Assembly (NCBI GenBank): GCA_963843385.1
Contig: CAWJJY010000005.1
Coordinates: 620,001-684,000 of the forward strand
Direction of reading: 5' to 3'
Origin: CAVOHU01 sp963843385
Lineage (GTDB): Bacteria; Acidobacteriota; Vicinamibacteria; Vicinamibacterales; JAKQTR01
DNA: 64,000 nt
Part shown: in pieces, positions 27,112 through 35,239 of the stretch
How positions within the stretch are numbered: position 1 is the first letter of the stretch
Layout: every line of letters begins with the position of its first letter
The notes under the pieces: generated by a model
Databases searched by the model: none
Told to the model about the DNA's origin: nothing
Seen by the model: only the letters and a program-made list of their open reading frames with translations
Made by a program: the position numbers and the translations under genes

Positions 27112-28134
27112 ATGGACCACCTCGGGTTCTACAAGAACCGTCCGGTGATGATCACGGGCGGCCTCGGCTTCATCGGCAGCAATCTCGCGCGGACGCTGGT
27201 CGACCTTGGCGCCAGGGTGCTGCTGGTGGACTCGCTCATCCCCGACTACGGCGGGAACCTGTTCAACATCGACGGCATCGAGGACCGGGTCACGGTCAAT
27301 GTCGCCGACGTGCGCCAGCAGAGCACGATGAACTACCTCGTGCAGCAGGTCGAGGTGATCTTCAGCCTGGCGGGGCAGGTCAGCCACATCGACTCGATGC
27401 GGGATCCCTACACGGACCTGGAGATCAACTGCCGCAGCCAGCTGACCATCCTCGAGGCGTGCCGCCGCCACAACCCTCGCGCGAAAGTGGTGTACGCGGG
27501 CACCCGTCAGGTCTACGGCAAGCCGGATTTCCTGCCGGTGACCGAGCAGCACCTGGTGCGTCCGACCGACGTCAACGGCATCAACAAGGTGGCCGGCGAG
27601 TACTACCACCTCGTCTACAACAACGTGTTCGGCGTGCGCGCGTGCTCGCTGCGGCTGACCAATGTGTACGGCCCGCGCCAACTCATCCGGCACAACCGCC
27701 AGGGCTTCATCGGCTGGTTCATCCGCCTCGCCGTGGAGAACCGCGACATCCAGATCTACGGCGACGGCTCTCAACTGCGGGACTTCGTGTACGTGGACGA
27801 CGCCGCTGACGCGTTTCTCAGGGCCGGCGCCTCCGAGGCCTGCAACGGCGAGGTCTTCAACGTCGGCGGATCGCAGCCCATCAGCCACCGCGATCTCGTC
27901 CACCTGCTGATCGAAGTCGCGGGGAGCGGCCGCGTCGAGTTCGTCGAATGGCCGGCGGACAAGAAGGTCATCGACATCGGCAGCTTCTACGCCGACTCGG
28001 GCAAGCTGGCCTCGGCGGTCGGCTGGCGCCCTCGAGTCGACTTGAGAAAGGGCCTCGAGACCACGGTGGCCTACTACCGCCAGCACCTCTCCAGGTACCT
28101 GACGCCCGAGGGGGCGGAGGAGCCGGCCCCATGA
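27112..28134 (+). CDS. NAD-dependent nucleotide-sugar epimerase/dehydratase
   Basis: This 340-residue extended SDR has the NAD-binding GGLGFIGSNLARTLVDLG motif near residue 15, SLAGQVSHIDSMRDPYTDLE as substrate-side loop, and a downstream block GRQLIRHNRQGFIGWFIRLA-like region typical of sugar epimerases/dehydratases. Where most family members have YxxxK, the equivalent region reads VNGINKVAGEYYHLVYNN, so the lysine may be in INK and the Tyr is not obvious. Substrate assignment is therefore uncertain. Its stop overlaps the start of the aminotransferase gene (ATGA), which suggests that the pair make an amino sugar. Confidence 0.8.
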   Translation: MDHLGFYKNRPVMITGGLGFIGSNLARTLVDLGARVLLVDSLIPDYGGNLFNIDGIEDRVTVNVADVRQQSTMNYLVQQVEVIFSLAGQVSHIDSMRDPYTDLEINCRSQLTILEACRRHNPRAKVVYAGTRQVYGKPDFLPVTEQHLVRPTDVNGINKVAGEYYHLVYNNVFGVRACSLRLTNVYGPRQLIRHNRQGFIGWFIRLAVENRDIQIYGDGSQLRDFVYVDDAADAFLRAGASEACNGEVFNVGGSQPISHRDLVHLLIEVAGSGRVEFVEWPADKKVIDIGSFYADSGKLASAVGWRPRVDLRKGLETTVAYYRQHLSRYLTPEGAEEPAP

Positions 28135-29237
28135 CGGCTCCGGGCGTCCGGTTCATGAATCTCCAGCCGGCCGAAGACCGCGCGGCTGTCGACGCCGCCA
28201 TCCGGAGGGTTGTCGACCGGGGCTGGTACGTGCTCGGTCCCGAGGTGGAGCGATTCGAAGCGGAGTTCGCCTCGGCCACCGGAGCCCCGCACGCAGTCGG
28301 TGTCGGCACGGGCACCGACGCCATTGCGATCATCCTGCGCGGCCTCGAGATCGGTCCGGGCGACGAGGTCATCACCTCCCCGCTCTCGGCCGTCTTCAGC
28401 GCGCTGGCCATCATGATGGTCGGGGCGCGGCCCGTTTTCGCAGATCTCGATCCCGCCCGGCTCACGATGGACCCCGCGTCGGTCGAAGCGGCCATCACGC
28501 CGCGCACGGCGGCCCTGTTGCCGGTGCACCTGTACGGCCAGGCCGCGGACATGCCGGCGCTCGCCGCCATTGCCGACCGCCACCACCTGGTGATCGTCGA
28601 GGACTGCTGCCAGGCGCACCTGGCGACCTGCCAAGGCGTTCCAGTCGGCAGCTTCGGAACCGCCGCGGCCTATAGCTTCTACCCGACGAAGAACCTCGGG
28701 GCCCTGGGAGACGGCGGGGCGATCACCACAGGTGACGCCGCGCTGGCCTCGAGAGTACGCCGGATCCGGAACGGCGGCCAGACGGACCGGTATCACCACG
28801 CCGAGATGGGTGTGAACAGCCGCCTCGACGAGCTGCAGGCGGCCATCCTTTCGGCCCGGCTGCCCTTGCTGCGTGGATGGACCGAGGCGCGGCGCGCCCT
28901 CGCCGCGCGTTACCGCGAACGGCTCGCGGGAGCGCCGGTCGTGGTGCCGCCCGAATGCGATCCGGGCCACGTCTATCATCTGTTCCCGGTGCTCTCCCCC
29001 GATCGCGAGGCGCTGCAGGCCCGGCTGCGCGAGGCGGGCATCGAGACGTTGATTCACTACCCCGTTCCCATTACGCGCCAGCCGGCGCTCGAAACGGAAC
29101 GGCCGGCTGTCTGCCCGGAAGCGGACCGGGTGTGCGCTCAGGTCTTCTCACTCCCGATGTACCCGGGGCTGCCCGAGGATCACGTGGACCTTGTCGCAGA
29201 GGTGCTGCATCGGGCGTCGGGCCCGGCGACGGGGTGA
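28131..29237 (+). CDS. DegT/DnrJ/EryC1 nucleotide-sugar aminotransferase
   Basis: This 368-residue PLP enzyme most likely transfers an amino group to a keto sugar nucleotide made by the epimerase/dehydratase encoded just before it. The fold-type I pattern is clear: AVGVGTGTDAIAIILRGLEI, VIVEDCCQAHLATCQG (cofactor Asp replaced in context by EDCCQAH, the DegT form EDxAQAxG), and the Schiff-base lysine in YSFYPTKNLGALGDGGAI. The C-terminal HVYHLFPVLSPDREALQA and IETLIHYPVPITRQPAL blocks are standard for the family. Confidence 0.92.
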   Translation: MTAPGVRFMNLQPAEDRAAVDAAIRRVVDRGWYVLGPEVERFEAEFASATGAPHAVGVGTGTDAIAIILRGLEIGPGDEVITSPLSAVFSALAIMMVGARPVFADLDPARLTMDPASVEAAITPRTAALLPVHLYGQAADMPALAAIADRHHLVIVEDCCQAHLATCQGVPVGSFGTAAAYSFYPTKNLGALGDGGAITTGDAALASRVRRIRNGGQTDRYHHAEMGVNSRLDELQAAILSARLPLLRGWTEARRALAARYRERLAGAPVVVPPECDPGHVYHLFPVLSPDREALQARLREAGIETLIHYPVPITRQPALETERPAVCPEADRVCAQVFSLPMYPGLPEDHVDLVAEVLHRASGPATG

Positions 29238-29337
29238 CCGCGTGGCCCGTTCCCGCGGCCGGTGCCAGGAACCTGCAGGAACGTCTGGTGCGTCTCTTGT
29301 CCGTTCGACCTGTTCAGAGATTGCGTAGGAGGCTGGC

Positions 29338-30312
29338 GTGCGTGCGTTGATTACGGGCGGCGCGGGATTCATCGGTTCCCACCTCGCGGAGACCTTGATT
29401 CGAGACGGCAGCGAGGTGTTCATCATCGACAATCTGTCGACCGGGTCGATCGAAAACGTCGCGCACCTCAAGCAGCAGGCCGGCTTCCACTACACCATCG
29501 ACACGATCGGCAACGAGCCGGTGCTGGCCGAGCTGGTCGATCGCTGCGACGTCGTGTTCCACCTGGCCGCGGCCGTCGGCGTCAGGCTGATCGTCGAGGA
29601 ACCGGTGCGGACCATTGAAACCAATGTCCACGGCACCGAGGTCGTGCTGAAGCTGGCCAACAAGAAGAAGAAGCTGGTGCTGGTCGCGTCCACCTCCGAG
29701 GTGTACGGCAAGAGCACCGACCTGCCGTTCAGGGAGGACGGGGACCTGACGCTCGGGGCGACGTCCAAGCACCGCTGGGCCTACGCCTGCAGCAAGGCCA
29801 TCGACGAGTTCCTGGCTCTGGCTTATTGGAAAGAGCGCCGCCTGCCGGTCATCATCGTCCGGCTGTTCAATACCGTCGGCCCTCGTCAGACCGGCCGCTA
29901 CGGCATGGTACTGCCGACTTTCGTGCGGCAGGCCCTGGCCAACCGGCCGATCACGGTATTCGGCGACGGCACGCAGAGCCGGTGCTTCGGCTCTGTCGGC
30001 GACGTGGTGGGCGCCTTGATCGGCCTTGCCCGCGAGCCACGGGCGATTGGCGGGATCTTCAACATCGGGAACGACCGGGAAATCACGATTCGTGGCCTGG
30101 CCGAGCTCATCAGGTCGATGACCGGCAGCCGCTCGGACATCGTCTCGGTGCCCTACGACGCTGCCTATGAGGCGGGATTCGAAGACATGCAGCGGCGCGT
30201 TCCCGACCTGACCAGGATCCGGGAGCTGATCGGCTACGAGCCGCGGGTGTCCCTCGAGCAAATCGTCGAGTCGGTCATCGAGTACGCCCGCTCCCAGTCC
30301 CAGGAAATCTGA
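29338..30312 (+). CDS. NAD-dependent epimerase/dehydratase (UDP-sugar type)
   Basis: The 324-residue extended SDR starts at GTG 29338 (RALITGGAGFIGSHLAETL), preceded by a GTAGGAGG-like ribosome-binding sequence. It has FHLAAAVGVRLIVEEPVRTI, the Ser/Thr site VASTSEVYGKS, and YACSKAIDEFLALAYWKERR with the catalytic Tyr and Lys. RLFNTVGPRQTGRYGMVLPT follows, a block shared with UDP-glucose epimerases and UDP-glucuronate decarboxylases. It probably supplies another sugar nucleotide to the glycan pathway. A 100-bp gap separates it from the aminotransferase. Confidence 0.88.
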   Translation: MRALITGGAGFIGSHLAETLIRDGSEVFIIDNLSTGSIENVAHLKQQAGFHYTIDTIGNEPVLAELVDRCDVVFHLAAAVGVRLIVEEPVRTIETNVHGTEVVLKLANKKKKLVLVASTSEVYGKSTDLPFREDGDLTLGATSKHRWAYACSKAIDEFLALAYWKERRLPVIIVRLFNTVGPRQTGRYGMVLPTFVRQALANRPITVFGDGTQSRCFGSVGDVVGALIGLAREPRAIGGIFNIGNDREITIRGLAELIRSMTGSRSDIVSVPYDAAYEAGFEDMQRRVPDLTRIRELIGYEPRVSLEQIVESVIEYARSQSQEI

Positions 30313-30327
30313 CCCGGCCGGCCGATG

Positions 30328-30357
30328 TTGGCCCGGGGACCCGGACGGCCGTATACT
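30328..30357 (+). promoter_or_regulatory. Sigma70-type promoter for the secreted STN-like gene
   Basis: TTGGCC (30328-30333) and TATACT (30352-30357) are separated by 18 bp; the predicted start lies about 12 bases before the ATG at 30376. Confidence 0.5.
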
Positions 30358-30375
30358 TGACGGCGAGGGATGCAT

Positions 30376-31161
30376 ATGTTGCGCAAGTCAATCGCCGCTT
30401 GCGGCCTCGCGCTGGCACTGACGCTCGTGTGCCCGGGGTCGGGCTCCGCGCAGGACCTTCGGCTCACCATTGACGCCGGCAAGGTGACGCTGGTGGCCCG
30501 CAATGTCTCGATCCGGAGGATCCTGGCCGAATGGGAGCGGGTCGGATCGACCAGCATCCCCAACAAGGAGCGCATCCCGGACGGCCCCGTCACACTGAAC
30601 CTGACCGACGTCTCCGAATCGAGCGCCCTGTCCACGCTGCTGAGATCGGGGAACGGGTATCTCGCCGTTGCACGTCCGTCGTCCGTTCCGGGTGGTTCGC
30701 TCTACCGGACCGTCCTGTTGATGGCGGCACCGGTTCGCAGCTCGACGACTCCGCCCCCGCCGTCCGCGTTCTCCCGGGGCGACGGGAATCAGAACTCTGA
30801 TCGGCGCCAACAGCAGGGCGGGATGCCCGGCAATCCGCTCGGCGGGCTTCGGCTCGGATCACCCTTCGCCGTGGCGGATCGCGACGGCCAGGATCCGCAG
30901 GACGACGACGCGCCAGCCGACCCGACCAAGCCTGGCCTGTTCCAGATGCGCGTGGTCGGTCCGAACGGGCAGGTCATCACGGTCCCCGTGCGCGATGGGA
31001 ACGTGAACCGTTCCGATCCGTCGGACGCGCCATCATCCACTACCCCGGGACCGACGATGGTGCCGACGGCTCCCGCGGGGGCGACCAGGCCGGGCGAAGT
31101 CACCCCGGTTCCCCCCAAGCGTCCGGGCCCACCAGTGGTCCCGTCCCGCCCTCCGGGATGA
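30376..31161 (+). CDS. Exported protein with STN/secretin N0-like domain and proline-rich tail
   Basis: I prefer the ATG at 30376 because GAGGG lies six bases upstream. A signal peptide (SIAACGLALALTLVCPGSGS then AQD) is followed by about 75 residues that resemble the short STN/secretin N0 domain: LVARNVSIRRILAEWERVG, then PVTLNLTDVSESSALSTLL. The rest (from about residue 120) is low-complexity, rich in Pro, Gly, Asp and Gln, ending in a Pro-rich PPKRPGPPVVPSRPPG. No secretin or TonB-dependent barrel follows, so it may be a periplasmic accessory protein. It stands directly after the glycan genes but has its own promoter. Confidence 0.7.
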   Translation: MLRKSIAACGLALALTLVCPGSGSAQDLRLTIDAGKVTLVARNVSIRRILAEWERVGSTSIPNKERIPDGPVTLNLTDVSESSALSTLLRSGNGYLAVARPSSVPGGSLYRTVLLMAAPVRSSTTPPPPSAFSRGDGNQNSDRRQQQGGMPGNPLGGLRLGSPFAVADRDGQDPQDDDAPADPTKPGLFQMRVVGPNGQVITVPVRDGNVNRSDPSDAPSSTTPGPTMVPTAPAGATRPGEVTPVPPKRPGPPVVPSRPPG

Positions 31162-31242
31162 TGACCGTCATCGGCGGACCTCTCGCGAGTCCGCGCGGCC
31201 GTCCGCTTCGGGTCCCGGCCGGGACGATCTCCAGCAACACAC

Positions 31243-32286
31243 ATGGCTTCGATTGACGCCTATCGTGCCGAAGACGCCCGCGCGGTCGGTGCCCTTTACC
31301 GTCGCGTCTTCGGGCACGATGCCGCCGAGGGCCATCGACTGCGATGGGAGTGGCAGTACCGGCGCAATCCCAACAGCCCGCCCGAGGGTCCTCGAATCTG
31401 GGTTGCGCGCGAAGGGACGGCCATCGTGGGCCAGTACGGCACGATGCCGGTGAGGCTCGCCGTGCAGGGCCGCGAGATCGCGGCCTCGTGGGGCATCGAT
31501 ATCATGGTGGCGCCCGAGCGCCAGCGCCGCGGCCTGGGCGACATGCTCTTCCGCGCCTGGGATCAGAACGTCGGGGCGTCGCTCGGTCTCGGGTCATCGC
31601 CCTCGTCGATCCGGCTGTTCGAGAAGCTCCGCTATCCGCGGCTGGGCCCTGTGCCCTGCCTGGTGAAACCGCTGACGCGCCGCGCCCTTCGCCGCCAGAA
31701 CTGGCCGCTGCCGTTGAACCGGCTGGTGTCGGCCGTGACGCTGCCGTTTGTCCGCCTGATTGCGCGATCGCGGCCGCTTCGCGCCGGGGTCACCTCGATC
31801 AGGCACTTCGACCACCAGTTCACCGAGCTCTGGGAACGCGTGGCCGGGAAGTTCGATTTCGCGGTCAGGCGCGACGCGTCGTACCTCAACTGGAAGTTCA
31901 TCGAGCCGCCCCACGTACGCTACTTGACCGTCGCGCTGAAGCGCGGAACCTCGCTGCAAGGCTACGCGGTGTATCGTCACCTCAGGGAACCGCGGGGCCG
32001 GGTCACGCTGCTGGTTGATTTTCTGGCGGACCCGGACGATGAAGCCGGCATGAAGGCCATCCTCCGATGGATCGATCGAGAGGCCCGCGCGGCCGACTCG
32101 GACAAGATCCGCGTCTACAGCACCCATCAGGGCTTCCGCCGCGTCATGAAGCGGTCGGGCTACTTCCAGGTGAAGTCGGCCATGGAGTTCACGGCCAAGA
32201 TCAACGCGTTCGAGGTGCCCGCCGCGTTCTACGACGACACCGACAAGTGGCACGTGACGCTGGGCGACTCGGATCAGGACCACTAA
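31243..32286 (+). CDS. GNAT-fold N-acyltransferase
   Basis: The 347-residue protein has a full GNAT domain at the N-terminus: IDAYRAEDARAVGALYRRVF, then ASWGIDIMVAPERQRRGLGD with the acetyl-CoA-binding Q/RRxGxG loop (RQRRGLG). The C-terminal half looks like a second degenerate GNAT lobe (YLTVALKRGTSLQGYAVYRH and DDEAGMKAILRWIDREARAA). Such double-lobe GNAT proteins are frequent beside polysaccharide genes and may acylate amino sugars made by the upstream aminotransferase; this is inference from position. Confidence 0.75.
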   Translation: MASIDAYRAEDARAVGALYRRVFGHDAAEGHRLRWEWQYRRNPNSPPEGPRIWVAREGTAIVGQYGTMPVRLAVQGREIAASWGIDIMVAPERQRRGLGDMLFRAWDQNVGASLGLGSSPSSIRLFEKLRYPRLGPVPCLVKPLTRRALRRQNWPLPLNRLVSAVTLPFVRLIARSRPLRAGVTSIRHFDHQFTELWERVAGKFDFAVRRDASYLNWKFIEPPHVRYLTVALKRGTSLQGYAVYRHLREPRGRVTLLVDFLADPDDEAGMKAILRWIDREARAADSDKIRVYSTHQGFRRVMKRSGYFQVKSAMEFTAKINAFEVPAAFYDDTDKWHVTLGDSDQDH

Positions 32287-32319
32287 CCCGGCGCTCGATC
32301 GTGTCGAGCACCCGCCGGG
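32287..32319 (+). terminator. Hairpin after the GNAT gene
   Basis: CCCGGC-GCTCGA (32287-32298) pairs with TCGAGC (32304-32309) and GCCGGG (32314-32319) around a 5-base loop, with a 4-base bulge. It begins one base after the stop codon. There is no T-run, so it could be a terminator or an mRNA-stabilising stem. Confidence 0.45.
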
Positions 32320-32412
32320 AATGGAGCACGTGGGCTGTCGGCCCGCCGGGGCCCGGGCGAACACCGTCAACCTCAGTGAGCCCGGGGAATAGCCGGGGAG
32401 GATTGAAGCGTC

Positions 32413-32868
32413 ATGACATTGATCGACGAGGTCGGAACACTGATGACGCAGGCCATGAAGGCCCACGATCAGGTCAGGCTCTCGGCCCTCCGCATGCTGA
32501 AGGCCGCGCTGATGAACAAGGAAGTCGAAAAGGGCCGAGCACTCGAGCCGTCTGAATCACTCCAGGTGGTCGGCACGGCGGTCAAGCAGCGGCGCGAGGC
32601 GATCGAGCAATTCCAGAAGGGCGGCCGCGACGACCTGGTGCAGAAAGAAACCGCCGAGCTGCATATCCTCGAGGCGTTCCTGCCGCCGCCGGTGGACGAT
32701 GCGGCCCTCGAGAGCGTCGTGCAGGCGGTTATCTCGGAGACGGGGGCAGCCTCACCGGCAGATCTCGGACGAGTGATGAAGGCGGTGATGACTCGGCTCG
32801 CCGGTCAGGCAGTCGACGGCAACCGCGTCCGACAGTTCGTGCAGAAACTCATCGGAAGTTCGAAGTAG
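32413..32868 (+). CDS. GatB/YqeY domain protein
   Basis: The protein (151 residues) is a stand-alone YqeY: the helical tail domain also found at the C-terminus of GatB of the tRNA amidotransferase. MTLIDEVGTLMTQAMKAHDQ and RLSALRMLKAALMNKEVEKG match the usual start, and FLPPPVDDAALESVVQAVIS with the later DLGRVMKAVMTRLAGQAVDG matches the second half. Its cellular role is not established. GGGGAGGA lies upstream of the ATG. Confidence 0.9.
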   Translation: MTLIDEVGTLMTQAMKAHDQVRLSALRMLKAALMNKEVEKGRALEPSESLQVVGTAVKQRREAIEQFQKGGRDDLVQKETAELHILEAFLPPPVDDAALESVVQAVISETGAASPADLGRVMKAVMTRLAGQAVDGNRVRQFVQKLIGSSK

Positions 32869-33120
32869 ACGGGCTTCTGGAGCGGCCCCCGGAACCTGGG
32901 TCGCCCCTGAGAGCGATCCGCCAGCCGATCCGCCACTGTTGGCCGTCCCGGACTGGTGATTCCGACAGCCGGCTCGGATCCGCTCGGTCATCGTGGAGAA
33001 TCCTTCCGACACGATGATCAGTAGCGCATCCCGTGCAGCCTTGAGTGCTCCAACTTCGGCCGGGGTCGCGGCTCGGCGCTGCAGTCGTTCCATCACTTCG
33101 GCCGCCTTCACCAGGTTCAT
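32752..33120 (-). CDS. Small hypothetical protein, convergent with and overlapping yqeY
   Basis: This 122-residue frame starts at ATG 33118-33120 with CGGAG about ten bases upstream. The first half looks protein-like and helical (MNLVKAAEVMERLQRRAATP, then EVGALKAARDALLIIVSEG). The last 40 residues lie antisense to the 3' end of yqeY and may not be selected as protein. I recognise no family. The 10-bp-repeat box at 33228-33263 is upstream in the same orientation that it has before the gene at 56924, which makes the frame more credible. Confidence 0.4.
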   Translation of the reverse strand: MNLVKAAEVMERLQRRAATPAEVGALKAARDALLIIVSEGFSTMTERIRAGCRNHQSGTANSGGSAGGSLSGATQVPGAAPEARLLRTSDEFLHELSDAVAVDCLTGEPSHHRLHHSSEICR

Positions 33121-33227
33121 GGGGGTAACTCCGGTTCTGCTCGAGTGGCTTTTTGGTCAAATGCCACACCTGTGTTCGTTCTACCGCGAGCGAGTCGGAT
33201 GCAATGTCTCAATTCGGACACGAATCG

Positions 33228-33263
33228 GCAAGCGACATATCGCGCCAAATTGCGACATTGGCC
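33228..33263 (-). promoter_or_regulatory. Copy 1 of a 10-bp-periodic TGNCGC box
   Basis: Read on the minus strand, TGTCGC, TGGCGC and TGTCGC recur every 10 bp. Over 31 aligned positions it is identical at 27 to the sequence at 56817-56847. The minus-strand ORF beginning at 33120 starts 107 bp downstream. It could be a regulator site or a mobile-element end; no transposase is nearby. Confidence 0.6.
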
Positions 33264-33368
33264 GGTGGCGGCAGATGGCGCGCCGAAATCCTACAAACTT
33301 TTCGGGTTTGACTCTCGTCCAAGCTGAGTAGACGGAACCGAAGACAATCGGTCCATCCTCCTCATTGA

Positions 33369-33405
33369 CGGGCACCTGCTGGCGAGTCGGTGCCCGTTTT
33401 CTTTT
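33369..33405 (+). terminator. Rho-independent terminator, plus strand
   Basis: A perfect 8-bp stem CGGGCACC (33369-33376) / GGTGCCCG (33389-33396) with a 12-base loop is followed by TTTTCTTTT. No plus-strand gene ends within 490 bp upstream, so it may end a yqeY read-through transcript or a small RNA. Confidence 0.8.
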
Positions 33406-33414
33406 GTGCGTGTT

Positions 33415-33430
33415 TAGACCAGCTGGTCTA
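33415..33430. promoter_or_regulatory. Perfect 16-bp palindrome TAGACCAGCTGGTCTA
   Basis: This has the TAGACC-N4-GGTCTA form described for TetR-family operators such as that of NemR. It lies 10 bp after the terminator and about 170 bp before murJ. No TetR gene is adjacent. Confidence 0.55.
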
Positions 33431-33601
33431 TAGGATCGCCTGGACGGCGCAGTCTTTCTGCCGGGCGGCAGATGGCCCGCGGCAGCCCGCAGGCACTCGA
33501 ACGGCCCCGAGGTGAGACGCGAGGCGGGAGTTCCGCGGGGCGGCAGCCCAAACGCACCGGGCCGGCCCTCTTTCGGTGTGTGCTACGCTGACGACACACC
33601 G

Positions 33602-35239
33602 ATGGCGTCTGTCCAGTCCCAAGCCAGCCAATCCGACCAGCCGTCCACGCCTCACCTGGCTCGTTCGGCCGGCCTGATCGGGGCCGCCACGATGACCAGC
33701 CGCGTCCTCGGGCTGGTCCGGGACCAGGTGATGGCGATCCTCTTCGGCGCCGGGGATCAGATGGACGCCTTCATGGTGGCGTTCAGGATCCCGAATCTCG
33801 TGCGGGATCTGTTCGCCGAAGGGGCCATGAGCTCCGCCTTCGTCCCGACCTTCACGCGGCGGCTCACGCACGAGGGCCGCGAATCCGCCTGGCGCCTCGG
33901 CAGTCTGGTCATCAATGCGCTCCTGCTCGCCACCGGCGCCATCGTGGTGCTGGGCATCGTGTTCGCGTGGCCAATCACGCACTGGTTTGCGGCGGGCTAC
34001 GTGAAAGTGCCGGGGAAGTTCGAGATGACGGTGACATTGACGCGCGTCATGTTCCCGTTCCTGACGATGGTGGCGGTGGCCGCGGCGATGATGGGCATGC
34101 TGAACTCGCTGCACCGGTTCTTCGTGCCGGCCATTGCCCCTGCCCTCTTCAACGTGTGGGCCATTGCCTGCACCGTTGGACTCGCGTTCCTGATGCCGAA
34201 GTTCGGTCTCCCCATGATCATGGCGCCTGCCATTGGCGTCATCGTCGGCGGCCTTGGCCAGGTCGCCGCGCAGTGGCCGGCGCTTCGCCGGGAAGGTTTC
34301 AAGTACCAGCGAGTCGTCGATTTTCACGACGAAGGACTGCGCCAGGTCCTGCTGCTGATGGGGCCCGGCGTGATCGGGCTGGCAGCCGTCCAGGTCAACG
34401 TGCTGATCAACACGATCCTCGCCACAGACGAGGGAACGGGCGCGGTGTCGGCGCTCAATTATGCGTTCCGCGTGATGTACATGCCGATCGGGCTGTTCGG
34501 CGTGTCGATTGCCACGGCCGTGCTGCCGTTGATCAGCCGTCATGCTGCGCACGACAACCTGGTCGAGATGCGCGGCACGGTCTCGAACGGGCTTCGGCTG
34601 ATGCTGATGCTCAACGTGCCTGCCACGCTGGGGCTCGTCGCGCTCGCCGCGCCGATCATCGCCTTGATCTTCCAGCACGGCCGCTTCACCTCCGCCGACA
34701 CGGCGGCGACCGCCGCGGCGTTGATGTGCTACGCGCCGGGCCTGGTCGGGTACTCGGTCGTGAAGATCGCCGTGCCGTCCTTCTACGCGCTGCGGGACAG
34801 CCGCACGCCCGTCGTGGTGTCGATCACGACGATGGCGGTGAACATCCTGCTGAACCTGACGCTGGTGAGAGTCATGGGCTTCAAGGGTCTGGCGCTGGGC
34901 ACCGCCGTCGCGGCGATCTTCAATGCGGGCGCCCTGCTGATACTGCTGCGCAGGCGACTCGACGGCCTCGACGGCCGCCGCATCGCGACCGCTCTGGCCA
35001 AGATCACCGCGGCGTCGGTCGTGATGGCCGGCGTGGCCTGGGGACTGAGCGCCGCGCTGGCGGAGTGGATCGGCGTGGCCACGATCTGGCAGCGCCTCAT
35101 CCAGGTCGGGGTCGCCATCCTCGGCGGGCTGATCGTGCTCGATGGTGCGGCCCATGTCCTCCACATCGACGAGTTCCTCGAGGCGCGGCACCTCGTCGTG
35201 TCTCGCGTGGCGCGGATCCGGGGGCGGGCTGCCGACTGA
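33602..35239 (+). CDS. murJ: Lipid II flippase MurJ (MviN)
   Basis: MurJ moves lipid II across the cytoplasmic membrane. From ATG 33602 the product is 545 residues with about 14 hydrophobic segments. The MOP-superfamily start, LARSAGLIGAATMTSRVLGL, is followed by VRDQVMAILFGAGDQMDAFM and FRIPNLVRDLFAEGAMSSAF, the most conserved MurJ blocks, which include Arg residues needed for lipid II transport. A longer in-frame start at 33512 adds 30 implausible residues. The stop shares a base with the start of the MFS gene (TGATG). A near-leaderless promoter, TGCTACGCT (33581-33589), lies 12 bases upstream. Confidence 0.95.
   Translation: MASVQSQASQSDQPSTPHLARSAGLIGAATMTSRVLGLVRDQVMAILFGAGDQMDAFMVAFRIPNLVRDLFAEGAMSSAFVPTFTRRLTHEGRESAWRLGSLVINALLLATGAIVVLGIVFAWPITHWFAAGYVKVPGKFEMTVTLTRVMFPFLTMVAVAAAMMGMLNSLHRFFVPAIAPALFNVWAIACTVGLAFLMPKFGLPMIMAPAIGVIVGGLGQVAAQWPALRREGFKYQRVVDFHDEGLRQVLLLMGPGVIGLAAVQVNVLINTILATDEGTGAVSALNYAFRVMYMPIGLFGVSIATAVLPLISRHAAHDNLVEMRGTVSNGLRLMLMLNVPATLGLVALAAPIIALIFQHGRFTSADTAATAAALMCYAPGLVGYSVVKIAVPSFYALRDSRTPVVVSITTMAVNILLNLTLVRVMGFKGLALGTAVAAIFNAGALLILLRRRLDGLDGRRIATALAKITAASVVMAGVAWGLSAALAEWIGVATIWQRLIQVGVAILGGLIVLDGAAHVLHIDEFLEARHLVVSRVARIRGRAAD

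Larger units (their letters stand above)
33121..33601. other. 480-bp intergenic region with a conserved box, an orphan terminator and an operator-like palindrome
   Basis: This gap between the small minus-strand ORF and murJ holds the 10-bp-repeat box (33228-33263), a plus-strand terminator (33369-33405) with no plus-strand gene ending just before it, a 16-bp perfect palindrome (33415-33430), and an extended -10-like TGCTACGCT (33581-33589) just before murJ. A short untranslated RNA ending at the terminator is possible. Confidence 0.6.
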
